A program made the translations under genes and the position numbers. 19,825 nucleotides of DNA from Pseudomonas sp. (GTDB taxonomy: Bacteria > Pseudomonadota > Gammaproteobacteria > Pseudomonadales > Pseudomonadaceae), in the NCBI RefSeq assembly GCF_030150285.1, contig NZ_JASLGE010000059.1, positions 1 through 19,825 of the forward strand. Reading direction: 5' to 3'. Below are positions 7,196 to 13,838 of this stretch, piece by piece; within the stretch, counting starts at the first letter, position 1, and each line of letters opens with the position of its first letter. The notes beneath the pieces were generated by a model. That model had not been told where the DNA came from, searched no databases, and worked only from the letters and a program-made list of their open reading frames with translations.

Positions 7196-8530
7196 TTACG
7201 GCTTGCGTTTGCGCGGGCCGGTGTTGAACACGGGCACTTTACGCACCGGTTTGACCGACGGCTCGGCCGAGGCCACTTCGCCGCTGTCCACCCACTTGCC
7301 CAGGTTGCGTTTACCGCCACCCGACGCTTTCGGTTTTTTCGGCTTCTTCGGTTTTTTGATCACCTGACCCGATGCATCGGTTTCCGGCACGCGGTGCTCG
7401 GGCTCGAAGTCTTGCTCTTCATGGCGCGGCAAGGTCTGACGGGTGAGCATCTCGATGGCCGACAACATGTTCACTTCGTCCGCACACACCAGCGAAATGG
7501 CTTCGCCCTTTTGGCCGGCACGGCCGGTGCGGCCAATACGGTGGATGTAGTCTTCGGCCACGATGGGCAGGTCAAAGTTGACGACCAGCGGCAGGTCTTC
7601 GATGTCCAGGCCACGGGCGGCCACATCAGTGGCCACCAAAATCTGCACTTCGCTGGCCTTGAAGCGGTCCAGCGCACGTTGGCGCGTGGCCTGGGGCTTG
7701 TCGCCATGGATGCCATCGGCGTTGACGCCCAGGGCCTGAAGTTTGCCCACCAGTTCATCCACACCGTTACGGGTTTTGGCGAACACCAGCACCTGTTTCC
7801 AGTGCTGGCTGCGCAACAAGTGCAGAAACAGTTCGGGTTTGCGCTTTTTGTCGACCGGAATCACCCACTGCTTGACGCTGCTGGCGGCCACGTTGCGTGG
7901 GCTGACTTCAATGCTCAGCGGGTTGTCGAGCATTTGCTCGGCCAAGGCACGGATGGCATCGGAAAAAGTGGCCGAGAACAGCAGGGTCTGGCGCTTTTTC
8001 GGCAAGGCGCGGTAGATGTCGCGTAGTTCTTCACTGAAGCCCAAGTCGAGCATGCGGTCGGCTTCGTCGAGGATCAGGGTTTGCAACTGGTTGAACTTGA
8101 CGGCCTTCTGGCGATACAGGTCGAGCAAACGGCCCGGCGTGGCCACCAGCACATCCACCCCTTTGCGCAGCTTCATCATTTGCGGGTTGATGCTGACACC
8201 GCCGTACACCGCATAGGTGCTCAACGGCAGGTGCTCGGCGTACTGACGAATGCTCTCGTGAACCTGCTCAGCCAGCTCACGGGTGGGCACCAGCACCAGC
8301 GCGCGCACCGAGTTACTGACGACTTTCGGGCCTTCCATGGTCAGCGATTGCAGTAACGGCAGGGCGAAACCGCCGGTTTTGCCGGTGCCGGTCTGCGCCG
8401 CGGCCATCAGGTCACGGCCGGCCAGCACAGCGGGAATCGCTTGAGCCTGAACGGGGGTTGGGGTCTTGTAGCCGAGCGGCTCAAGGGCGCGCAGCAAGGG
8501 CTCGATCAGGCCAAGGGTGGCGAATGTCAT
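7196..8530 (-). CDS. rhlE: DEAD-box ATP-dependent RNA helicase RhlE
   Basis: The 444-residue protein has the complete motif set in order. These are the Q motif (TPTPVQAQAIP, about 23-33), Walker A AQTGTGKT (45-52), Ia PTREL (82-86), GG (110-111), TPGR (131-134), DEAD (155-158), SAT (186-188), FAKTRNG (250-256), ARGLDIE (305-311) and HRIGRTGR (330-337). After the helicase core comes a basic, low-complexity tail with a PKKP repeat (about 393-401) and a terminal GPRKRKP, typical of RNA-anchoring tails in RhlE. It unwinds short RNA duplexes in ribosome assembly and RNA decay, and members support cold growth. The ATG at 8530 gives the canonical N-terminus, but the sequence just upstream (TATCCCCC) has no Shine-Dalgarno, so initiation may be non-standard. 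Confidence 0.95.
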   Translation of the reverse strand: MTFATLGLIEPLLRALEPLGYKTPTPVQAQAIPAVLAGRDLMAAAQTGTGKTGGFALPLLQSLTMEGPKVVSNSVRALVLVPTRELAEQVHESIRQYAEHLPLSTYAVYGGVSINPQMMKLRKGVDVLVATPGRLLDLYRQKAVKFNQLQTLILDEADRMLDLGFSEELRDIYRALPKKRQTLLFSATFSDAIRALAEQMLDNPLSIEVSPRNVAASSVKQWVIPVDKKRKPELFLHLLRSQHWKQVLVFAKTRNGVDELVGKLQALGVNADGIHGDKPQATRQRALDRFKASEVQILVATDVAARGLDIEDLPLVVNFDLPIVAEDYIHRIGRTGRAGQKGEAISLVCADEVNMLSAIEMLTRQTLPRHEEQDFEPEHRVPETDASGQVIKKPKKPKKPKASGGGKRNLGKWVDSGEVASAEPSVKPVRKVPVFNTGPRKRKP

Positions 8531-8589
8531 GGGGGATACCGTCGAAAAGGGTCAGCGCAGAGGTGCAATGGCGCGCAGTTTACCCTAAT

Positions 8590-9480
8590 TCAGTCGAGTT
8601 TCTTCTGACGCCACTGCGGCAACCCGATCAACACCACGGCGCTGATGATGACCGCCATCGCCAAGCACTCTTCGGCACCGATGCTCTCGCCCGCGAATGC
8701 GATACCCAACATCACCGCCACGGCCGGGTTGACGTAGGCATAACTGGTCGCGGCCGCCGGGCGCACATTTTTAAGCAGGTACATGTAAGCGCTGAAGGCG
8801 ATGATCGAGCCGAAAAACACCAGGTACAGCAACGCGCCCCAACCGGCGGCGGTGGGCATTTCGGTCATGCGCTCGCCGCTCAGCAGGCTACCGACCAGCA
8901 ACACAGCGCCCGCCGTGAGCATTTCAGCGGCGCTGGCCATAGGCCCGGCAGGCAACGGCAGGTGTCGGCTCCACACCGAGCCGAAGGCCCAGGCCGCAGC
9001 GGCAAACAGAATCAAGGCCGCGCCCATGGGGCTGGCTTGCAGGTTGGAGCCCAAGTTAAGCATGGCGATGCCGACCAGCCCGAGGAGGATGCCGGCCCAT
9101 TCCAGGCGGGTGTTACGCGCCCCCCAAAAATAGCCAAACAGCAGGGTAAACAGCGGTACGGTGGCCACCGCCAGCGCCGCCACGCCAGACGCCACGCCAG
9201 AATGCTCCGCCAGGGTCACGCCGCCGTTACCGCAGGCCAGCAGCAAAAAGCCGATCATGGCCGCCGAGCGCCACTGCACCCAAGTTGGGGCCGGCGCACC
9301 ACGCCAGCGCATAAAGGCGTACATCAAACCGCCTGCCACCAAAAACCGCACCCCGGCCATCATCAACGGAGGCCACGACTCAATCCCGATCCGGATGGCC
9401 AAGTAGGTCGAGCCCCAAATCACGTACAGCGCAAAGAAAGCACCAATCAATTGCAACGGAAAACGGCGTACAGCAGGCAT
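8590..9480 (-). CDS. yedA: EamA/DMT-family exporter, YedA-like
   Basis: This 296-residue inner-membrane protein has about ten hydrophobic segments arranged as two EamA repeats. It strongly resembles E. coli YedA along its length: FALYVIWGSTYLAIRIG and ESWPPLMMAGVRFL near the N-terminus, TVPLFTLLFGYFWG in the middle, and FFGSIIAFSAYMYLL with ATSYAYVNPAVAVMLG in the second half. The second repeat ends with a short charged tail (QWRQKKLD). The family exports small metabolites or drugs; the substrate of YedA is not established. The open frame extends about 90 codons further upstream, but homology starts at MPAVRRFP, so the ATG at 9480 is chosen. Its Shine-Dalgarno is poor. Confidence 0.88.
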   Translation of the reverse strand: MPAVRRFPLQLIGAFFALYVIWGSTYLAIRIGIESWPPLMMAGVRFLVAGGLMYAFMRWRGAPAPTWVQWRSAAMIGFLLLACGNGGVTLAEHSGVASGVAALAVATVPLFTLLFGYFWGARNTRLEWAGILLGLVGIAMLNLGSNLQASPMGAALILFAAAAWAFGSVWSRHLPLPAGPMASAAEMLTAGAVLLVGSLLSGERMTEMPTAAGWGALLYLVFFGSIIAFSAYMYLLKNVRPAAATSYAYVNPAVAVMLGIAFAGESIGAEECLAMAVIISAVVLIGLPQWRQKKLD

Positions 9481-9679
9481 GGGGCAACTCAGGGGCAGAG
9501 GCAGGGGTGCAAGGATTCTAGACAAAGGGTGGCGAAATAATAAGTAACAGAACGCACCAAAAGTGACCCGTACACTTTTTCCGACTCGGCCCCGTGTAAA
9601 AGCGAACGGGCTCGCGACCTTTTGATCGGTAAACGACCGCGAGCCATCGAGCGGCGACTGGCGGCTCCAGGGAAACCGT
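9481..9679. other. Intergenic gap between yedA and the exonuclease gene
   Basis: Both flanking genes are on the minus strand, so this gap is the upstream region of yedA and the end of the nuclease operon. It holds the REP-like palindrome at 9609-9645. No convincing coding sequence is present, and I could not identify a promoter with confidence. Confidence 0.5.
9609..9645. repeat. REP-like palindrome
   Basis: GGCTCGCG (9609-9616) is perfectly complementary to CGCGAGCC (9638-9645), with an intervening ACCTTTTGATCGGT segment. It resembles the other REP-like elements here but lacks the GTAGG opening. Confidence 0.6.
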
Positions 9680-10291
9680 TTAAAAGCCGCGATAGCGCTT
9701 GAGGTGTTCGTTGATCTTGGCCGCCGGGACTTTTTGCAGGCTGCGCAGCAGGTCATGGTTCAACTCGCGCAAGCCGTGCTGTTGGCGCAGTTGTTCTGCC
9801 AAGTGGCTCAGCAGGTTGGCCGCCATTTCGGCATCGGCCATGGCCCGGTGAGCCTGGCCCGTATGGGGCAGGCCCGCAAAGGCGGTCAGCGTGCCGAGCT
9901 TGTGATTGGGGGCTGCCGGCATCAACCGTCGCGCCAATAACAACGAACAGGCAAAGTGTTGCAAACGGGTACGCTTGATGCGGCCCATTTCGAAGTCCCA
10001 GAACTTTTGGTCAAACGCCGCGTTGTGCGCCAGCAGCGGCGTGATACCCACAAACTCATTGACCTCATTCATTACCCGCTCGGCCGAGGGGGCTGTACGC
10101 AACATCGCGTTGCTGATGCCAGTCAGTTGCTCGATAAAGCCCGGCACCCGAACCCCTGCGTTCATCAGGCTCTGGTAGCGGTCGACAATGCGCCCCTGCT
10201 CAAGTATCACCACCGCGATTTCCGTGGCCCGGCAACTGCTGCTGGGGGAGATGCCGGTGGTTTCAAAGTCAATAACCGCAATACGTTCCAA
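9680..10291 (-). CDS. DnaQ-like 3'-5' exonuclease (DEDDh), TTG start
   Basis: The 203-residue protein has the full DEDDh site. Exo I is AVIDFETTG (D8, E10), Exo II is LLAHNAAFDQKFWDFE (D94) and Exo III is HRAMADAEMAANLL (H148, D153). A helical tail follows (about 160-203). It resembles the stand-alone Pol III epsilon-like exonucleases used in DNA or RNA trimming rather than the replicative subunit. The start codon is TTG: it encodes the expected MERIAVIDFETTG opening, and an in-frame stop lies three codons upstream, so no ATG or GTG alternative exists. AGG about 11 nt upstream is a weak Shine-Dalgarno. It follows the NYN gene by 26 bp on the same strand, implying an operon of two nucleases. 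Confidence 0.9.
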   Translation of the reverse strand: MERIAVIDFETTGISPSSSCRATEIAVVILEQGRIVDRYQSLMNAGVRVPGFIEQLTGISNAMLRTAPSAERVMNEVNEFVGITPLLAHNAAFDQKFWDFEMGRIKRTRLQHFACSLLLARRLMPAAPNHKLGTLTAFAGLPHTGQAHRAMADAEMAANLLSHLAEQLRQQHGLRELNHDLLRSLQKVPAAKINEHLKRYRGF

Positions 10292-10317
10292 ACGGGGTCA
10301 ATCCTGTCAAAAAAGAG

Positions 10318-10794
10318 TTACTTGAGCAGCAAGCTGCCTTCAATCGGTATATAACGGCCGGCCGCACGGATCAACGAGTTGGCCGTCAAACCCGGCACGC
10401 CGTACGCCACGGTTTGCACGCCGTGCTTGCTGGCAATGCGCTCGAGCAACAGGTCGAAGTCGCCATCACCCGAAGCCAGCACCACTTCGTCCACATTGGC
10501 GGCGGCATCCATGATGTCGATGGTAATACCCACATCCCAGTCCCCCTTGGCCGAGCCGTCGCTGCGCTGGATGTAGGGCTTGAGCTTTACCGTGAAACCG
10601 AGGTTGCGCAGGATCTGCTGAAACTGCTGCTGCTTGCTGTCACCCCGGTCGATCGCATAGGCATACGCCTCGACGATTTCACCGCGCTGGCGAATGTCAG
10701 CCCACAAGGCGGCGTAGTTGAAGTGGCAACCATACGCTTGGCGCACCGTGTAATAGAGGTTCTGCACATCCGCGAAGACTGCAATTCTTTTCAC
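10318..10794 (-). CDS. NYN/LabA-like (DUF88) PIN-fold protein, GTG start
   Basis: The 158-residue protein is a single NYN domain, a PIN-like nuclease fold. Acidic and Asn positions expected for metal binding are present: D9 and N12 in VFADVQNLYY, D85/D87 and D93 in KGDWDVGITIDIMD, and D110/D112 in LASGDGDFDLLL. Family members are thought to be metal-dependent ribonucleases acting on RNA, but activity is proven for few. The start is GTG at 10792-10794, chosen because GAGGT sits 7 nt upstream and the next residues (KRIAVFADVQN) match the family N-terminus. It is the first gene of the pair with the exonuclease. Confidence 0.88.
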   Translation of the reverse strand: MKRIAVFADVQNLYYTVRQAYGCHFNYAALWADIRQRGEIVEAYAYAIDRGDSKQQQFQQILRNLGFTVKLKPYIQRSDGSAKGDWDVGITIDIMDAAANVDEVVLASGDGDFDLLLERIASKHGVQTVAYGVPGLTANSLIRAAGRYIPIEGSLLLK

Positions 10795-10880
10795 CGACCT
10801 ACCTCATGATGCCCTGGCAGCGGGCAAGCAACTGAAGAAACGAAATAGCAGTATGCCAGCCTACAAGGGCCTTGCGCGGA

Positions 10881-10916
10881 TAAACCGCCCGACGTGCACG
10901 CGAGCACCCCGGGCGG
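10881..10916 (-). terminator. Probable intrinsic terminator of the DUF2076 gene
   Basis: Read on the minus strand, CCGCCCG (10910-10916) pairs with CGGGCGG (10885-10891) across an 18-nt loop, and the stem is followed by TTTAT. It lies just after the DUF2076 stop codon. The T tract is short, so termination may be modest. Confidence 0.55.
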
Positions 10917-10923
10917 CAAAGGA

Positions 10924-11616
10924 TCAAACGAAGGAATCGTCGTCGGAGAAAAAGCCATCATCGTCCAGGCCGGCGTCTGGAACGTTGCTGTAATCATTGC
11001 TGGCATATTGCTGATTATCACCACCCCAACCGTTGTCACTGACCGGCGTGGGCTGCTCGATGATTTCTTCAACGACGGGCGGTTGCGAGTGATGGCCAAA
11101 CAGGCTGCTGAGCCCTTGTGCCAGCATCACGCCACCCGCCACACCGGCGGCCGTTTTCAAGGCACCGCTCATAAACCCGCCGCCAGAGGCTGAGGCGGGA
11201 GCCGCGGCCGCTGCGCCGGGTGGGGGCGCGAAAGCAGGTGCCGCCGGGGGCGACGACGGCCCATCACGCCAGCCGCCCGTAGTCGGTGCCGGCGCAGGAG
11301 CGGGTGCGGGTGCGGGCGCGCGATTGCCGCCACCGAACATGCCGGACAAAAAGCTCCCGCCCGATGAAGCGGGTGCGGGTTGGGTGCGGGCCTGGTCAAG
11401 CTCGGCTTGCAACTGCTTGTTCTGCTGATCCAGCTGCTTGAGCGCTGCCTCTTGCACCAGAATGGCTTGCGTCATGTAGTAAGCCGCTGCTGGCTGACGC
11501 GCCAGGTGTTCGTTGATCCGCGCTTGCGCTTGGGCATCGCGCGGGGCCGCCTCCCTTTCAGCCTGTTGTAGCCGGGTAAACAACCCGTCAATCAGGGTTT
11601 GTTCTTCGCTGTTCAT
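10924..11616 (-). CDS. DUF2076 domain-containing protein
   Basis: This 230-residue protein matches the DUF2076 layout. The N-terminal helical block starts MNSEEQTLIDGLFTRLQQAE and contains AYYMTQAILVQEAALKQLDQ (about 45-64), then a short coiled-coil-like stretch to about 77. A Gly/Pro/Ala linker has an AP-dipeptide run (about 100-111). A glycine-rich hydrophobic segment, SGALKTAAGVAGGVMLAQGL (150-169), may insert in or lie on a membrane. The protein ends with a very acidic tail (DDDGFFSDDDSFV). There is no signal peptide. The start at 11616 has GAGGT 5 nt upstream, while the longer frame to 11691 lacks similarity. The function of the family is unknown. Confidence 0.85.
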   Translation of the reverse strand: MNSEEQTLIDGLFTRLQQAEREAAPRDAQAQARINEHLARQPAAAYYMTQAILVQEAALKQLDQQNKQLQAELDQARTQPAPASSGGSFLSGMFGGGNRAPAPAPAPAPAPTTGGWRDGPSSPPAAPAFAPPPGAAAAAPASASGGGFMSGALKTAAGVAGGVMLAQGLSSLFGHHSQPPVVEEIIEQPTPVSDNGWGGDNQQYASNDYSNVPDAGLDDDGFFSDDDSFV

Positions 11617-11693
11617 GACGACCTCATTGGATGGCGGATAAAAACCGGAGCCTTGCACAGCACGGCAGGCTCCAAGCGGGCATGCCTGCAAGG

Positions 11694-11712
11694 TGCACTG
11701 CCGGGCAGTGCA
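11694..11712. promoter_or_regulatory. 19-nt perfect dyad in a divergent promoter region
   Basis: TGCACTGCC-G-GGCAGTGCA is a perfect inverted repeat of 9-bp arms around one base. It sits in the 213-bp gap between the divergent DUF2076 and YciC-like genes, 78 bp before the DUF2076 start. The size and place fit a dimeric regulator's operator; a transcript hairpin is the alternative. A second inverted pair, GCAGGC...GCCTGC, lies just to its left. Confidence 0.4.
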
Positions 11713-11829
11713 AAGGTTATGGGGGCAAGGGCATGCGTTTCAACCGACCTTACCGATTGCTTACATTTGTTCAAAGGTGCAGCTCATCGGTTAAAGTGGC
11801 GCACCGCTTTTGACTGCTGATACCTGATA

Positions 11830-12498
11830 ATGAATCCGCTGACTGTTATTCGCGACTCCCTGTACTTCGTCCAGCGCAATCTCGGCCAGATTGTGACGCT
11901 GTGCCTGCCCCTGGTCATTCTTGAGGCTGTGTTACAACGCCTCGTTGACGGCACTGTGGGCCCCGATGCCTCCCCCGGTTACAGCATGGTGGTCGGCCTG
12001 CTCGCCTACCCGCTGTACACCAGCGCCCTGATCCTGTTTCTCGACGCCCGCAGCCGAGGCGAAAGCCCGAGCAACCGCGACGTGCTGGCACGGGCGCTCA
12101 CCCTGTGGCCAAAGTTCGCCCTGCTGGCCGCCATCAGCACCTTGCTGATTGTGCTTGGCCTGTCGATGTTCTTCATTCCGGGGATCTACCTGACCGTGGT
12201 GCTCGCGTTTGCCGAATACCAGTTGGTGCTGCGTGGCCAGCCGCCGCTAATGGCCATGAAGGCCAGCCTGGTCATGACTCGCGGCCATTTCTGGCGCTTG
12301 TTCGTGTGCATTCTGGCGGTGCTGGGGCCCTTGATGTTGCTCAAGGAGTTCAGCTTTTCGCTCTTGCCCAAAGACGACAACCTGCTGATCTCGATTGTCC
12401 TTGAAAGCCTCAACGGCTTTCTGCAATTGTTTATCACGGTTGTCCTGTTCCGCCTGTTTATGTTGATTGGCGAATCCTCTGAACCGCATCAAGCCTGA
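11830..12498 (+). CDS. YciC-like integral membrane protein
   Basis: The 222-residue protein is hydrophobic throughout, with about six membrane segments, for example about 21-38, 52-72, 94-116, 118-136, 155-173 and 196-217. The opening NPLTVIRDSLYFVQRNLGQI is a short amphipathic start, and the segment FAEYQLVLRGQPPLMAMKASLVMTRGHFW (split here by its hydrophobic flanks) is the hallmark of the YciC/UPF0259 group. The function of the group is not established. The start at 11830 has no clear Shine-Dalgarno but gives the expected N-terminus. The next gene follows after 9 bp, so the two are very likely cotranscribed. Confidence 0.8.
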   Translation: MNPLTVIRDSLYFVQRNLGQIVTLCLPLVILEAVLQRLVDGTVGPDASPGYSMVVGLLAYPLYTSALILFLDARSRGESPSNRDVLARALTLWPKFALLAAISTLLIVLGLSMFFIPGIYLTVVLAFAEYQLVLRGQPPLMAMKASLVMTRGHFWRLFVCILAVLGPLMLLKEFSFSLLPKDDNLLISIVLESLNGFLQLFITVVLFRLFMLIGESSEPHQA

Positions 12499-12507
12499 GC
12501 CCCCGAC

Positions 12508-13590
12508 ATGCCACGTATTCTGCGTAACACGGTGATAGGCGTGCTGCTGGCCTCAGCAGCATTGGCGAGCCTGATTTACAGCATGACGTGGCGCCCCGAT
12601 ACCAAAGAGGTGCTGTCATTCAGTTGCCCGATATCGACCCCCATGCTGGTGCCTGGCCAGGACCTCAAGGTCATGACCTGGAACGTGCAGTACCTGGCGG
12701 GCAAGCGGTATGTGTTCTGGTACGACCTGAACGACGGCAGTGGCCCGGACACCCGCCCCACCGGCGAAGACATGGCATTTAGCCTGGATGAAGTGTCCCG
12801 CGTGATCCGCGATGAGCGACCTGACCTGGTGCTGCTGCAAGAACTCGATGAAAACGCCAAGGCCAGCGACTATCAGGACCAACTGGCCCTGTTGCAAGAA
12901 CGCCTGGTAGACCTGTACCCGTGCAGCACCCAGGCCTTCACCTGGAAAGCCGACTTCGTACCGGACTGGCGTATTTTCGGCAGTGTGGGGCGCAAACTGG
13001 TCACGCTAAGCCGTTACCAGATTGAGCATGCCGAACGCCTGCAATTACCCGTGGCGGATGCCAACTTCATTAGCCGCCAGTTCCAGCCCAAGCCCGCGTT
13101 GCTGGTCAATTACCTGCCGCTCAACGACGGCGGCCAACTGATCGCCATCAACACGCAACTGGACGCGCCCACACTCGACAACAGCAACTTGCATCGGCAA
13201 ATGCAAAGCACCGCCTCCCTGCTCGACAAATTCGAAAGCCAAGGCACCCCCTGGGTAATCGGGGGGGATTTCAACCTGCTGCCCATCGGCCAGTTCCAGC
13301 GCCTGCCGGCGCAATTGCGCCTGGGGTATTCGCCTGACAGTGAGCTGCATATGCTCTGGGAAAAGTACCCCATGATCCCCAGCAACCCAGACGCCACCGG
13401 CATCGACCGCGAATTGTGGCTGACTCACTTCCCCAACAACCCAAAAGCCACAGAGCCTGACCGCACACTCGACTACCTGGTCTACAGCACAAAACTCGAC
13501 CGCATCGAAGGCTATGTGCGCCAGCAAGATACGCTGAGCATTTCCGATCATTTACCGGTCGTAGGGCGATTCTTGCTGCCGCCGAATTGA
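12508..13590 (+). CDS. Membrane-anchored endonuclease/exonuclease/phosphatase-fold protein
   Basis: This 360-residue protein starts with one membrane segment or signal anchor (about 7-26), so the catalytic domain probably faces the periplasm. The EEP fold follows with N59 in MTWNVQYL, E112 in LLQELDEN, D254/N256 in IGGDFNLLP, D322 in LDYLVYS and the terminal ISDHLPVVGRF with D347 and H348. Unusually, the position of the conserved catalytic-site His (N-T-H-L in most members) reads INTQLDAP, with Q217. Members cut DNA, RNA, inositol phosphates or lipids. Its periplasmic position favours a phosphodiester or lipid head-group substrate over genomic DNA, but this is inference. It is the second gene of the pair with the YciC-like protein. 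Confidence 0.87.
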   Translation: MPRILRNTVIGVLLASAALASLIYSMTWRPDTKEVLSFSCPISTPMLVPGQDLKVMTWNVQYLAGKRYVFWYDLNDGSGPDTRPTGEDMAFSLDEVSRVIRDERPDLVLLQELDENAKASDYQDQLALLQERLVDLYPCSTQAFTWKADFVPDWRIFGSVGRKLVTLSRYQIEHAERLQLPVADANFISRQFQPKPALLVNYLPLNDGGQLIAINTQLDAPTLDNSNLHRQMQSTASLLDKFESQGTPWVIGGDFNLLPIGQFQRLPAQLRLGYSPDSELHMLWEKYPMIPSNPDATGIDRELWLTHFPNNPKATEPDRTLDYLVYSTKLDRIEGYVRQQDTLSISDHLPVVGRFLLPPN

Positions 13591-13838
13591 GCAGGCACGG
13601 TGTAAGCACCAGTCAGACCGATAGAAACGGTCTTCAATCCTGACGCTCTCGCTTGGAGCATGCTTTTCAACTGCCATTATCTGAAACCCGCCAAGCAATT
13701 ACAGAGGGTTCCTACTCAAATTAGGCAACCATCCGACACGCCATTTTCCTTCCCCCATGCTCAACTCTTCGCCTCTAGGCGAACCTTTCCTCCCTTCAGT
13801 AGATAAGCGTCCGCCGCCCTCCGCTACAAGAGGTCAGC
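13591..13838. other. Intergenic leader upstream of the T6SS operon
   Basis: This 248-bp gap separates the EEP gene from vgrG and presumably carries the vgrG promoter. AGACCG-ATAGAAA-CGGTCT (13615-13633) is a small hairpin without a T tract, perhaps a weak end for the upstream operon. TCGCCT-CT-AGGCGA (13769-13782) is a compact dyad. I looked for a sigma-54 GG-N10-GC element and found none. No coding sequence is apparent. Confidence 0.45.

Noticed and set aside
7394..8026. Plus-strand open frame of 210 codons inside rhlE
   Set aside because: Fully antisense to conserved helicase motifs, with no ribosome site or recognisable domain.
8458..9540. Plus-strand open frame of 360 codons across the rhlE start and yedA
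   Set aside because: It is antisense to two clearly recognised genes, has a low-complexity Arg/Gln/His-rich translation and no family signature; a high-GC shadow frame.
11290..11320. Short tandem GGTGCG-type repeat as a possible regulatory or CRISPR-like array
   Set aside because: It encodes the Ala-Pro dipeptide run of the DUF2076 protein and has no spacer structure.
13591..13838. Sigma-54 promoter upstream of vgrG
   Set aside because: I scanned for GG-N10-GC with TGGCAC/TTGC-like flanks and found no acceptable match.
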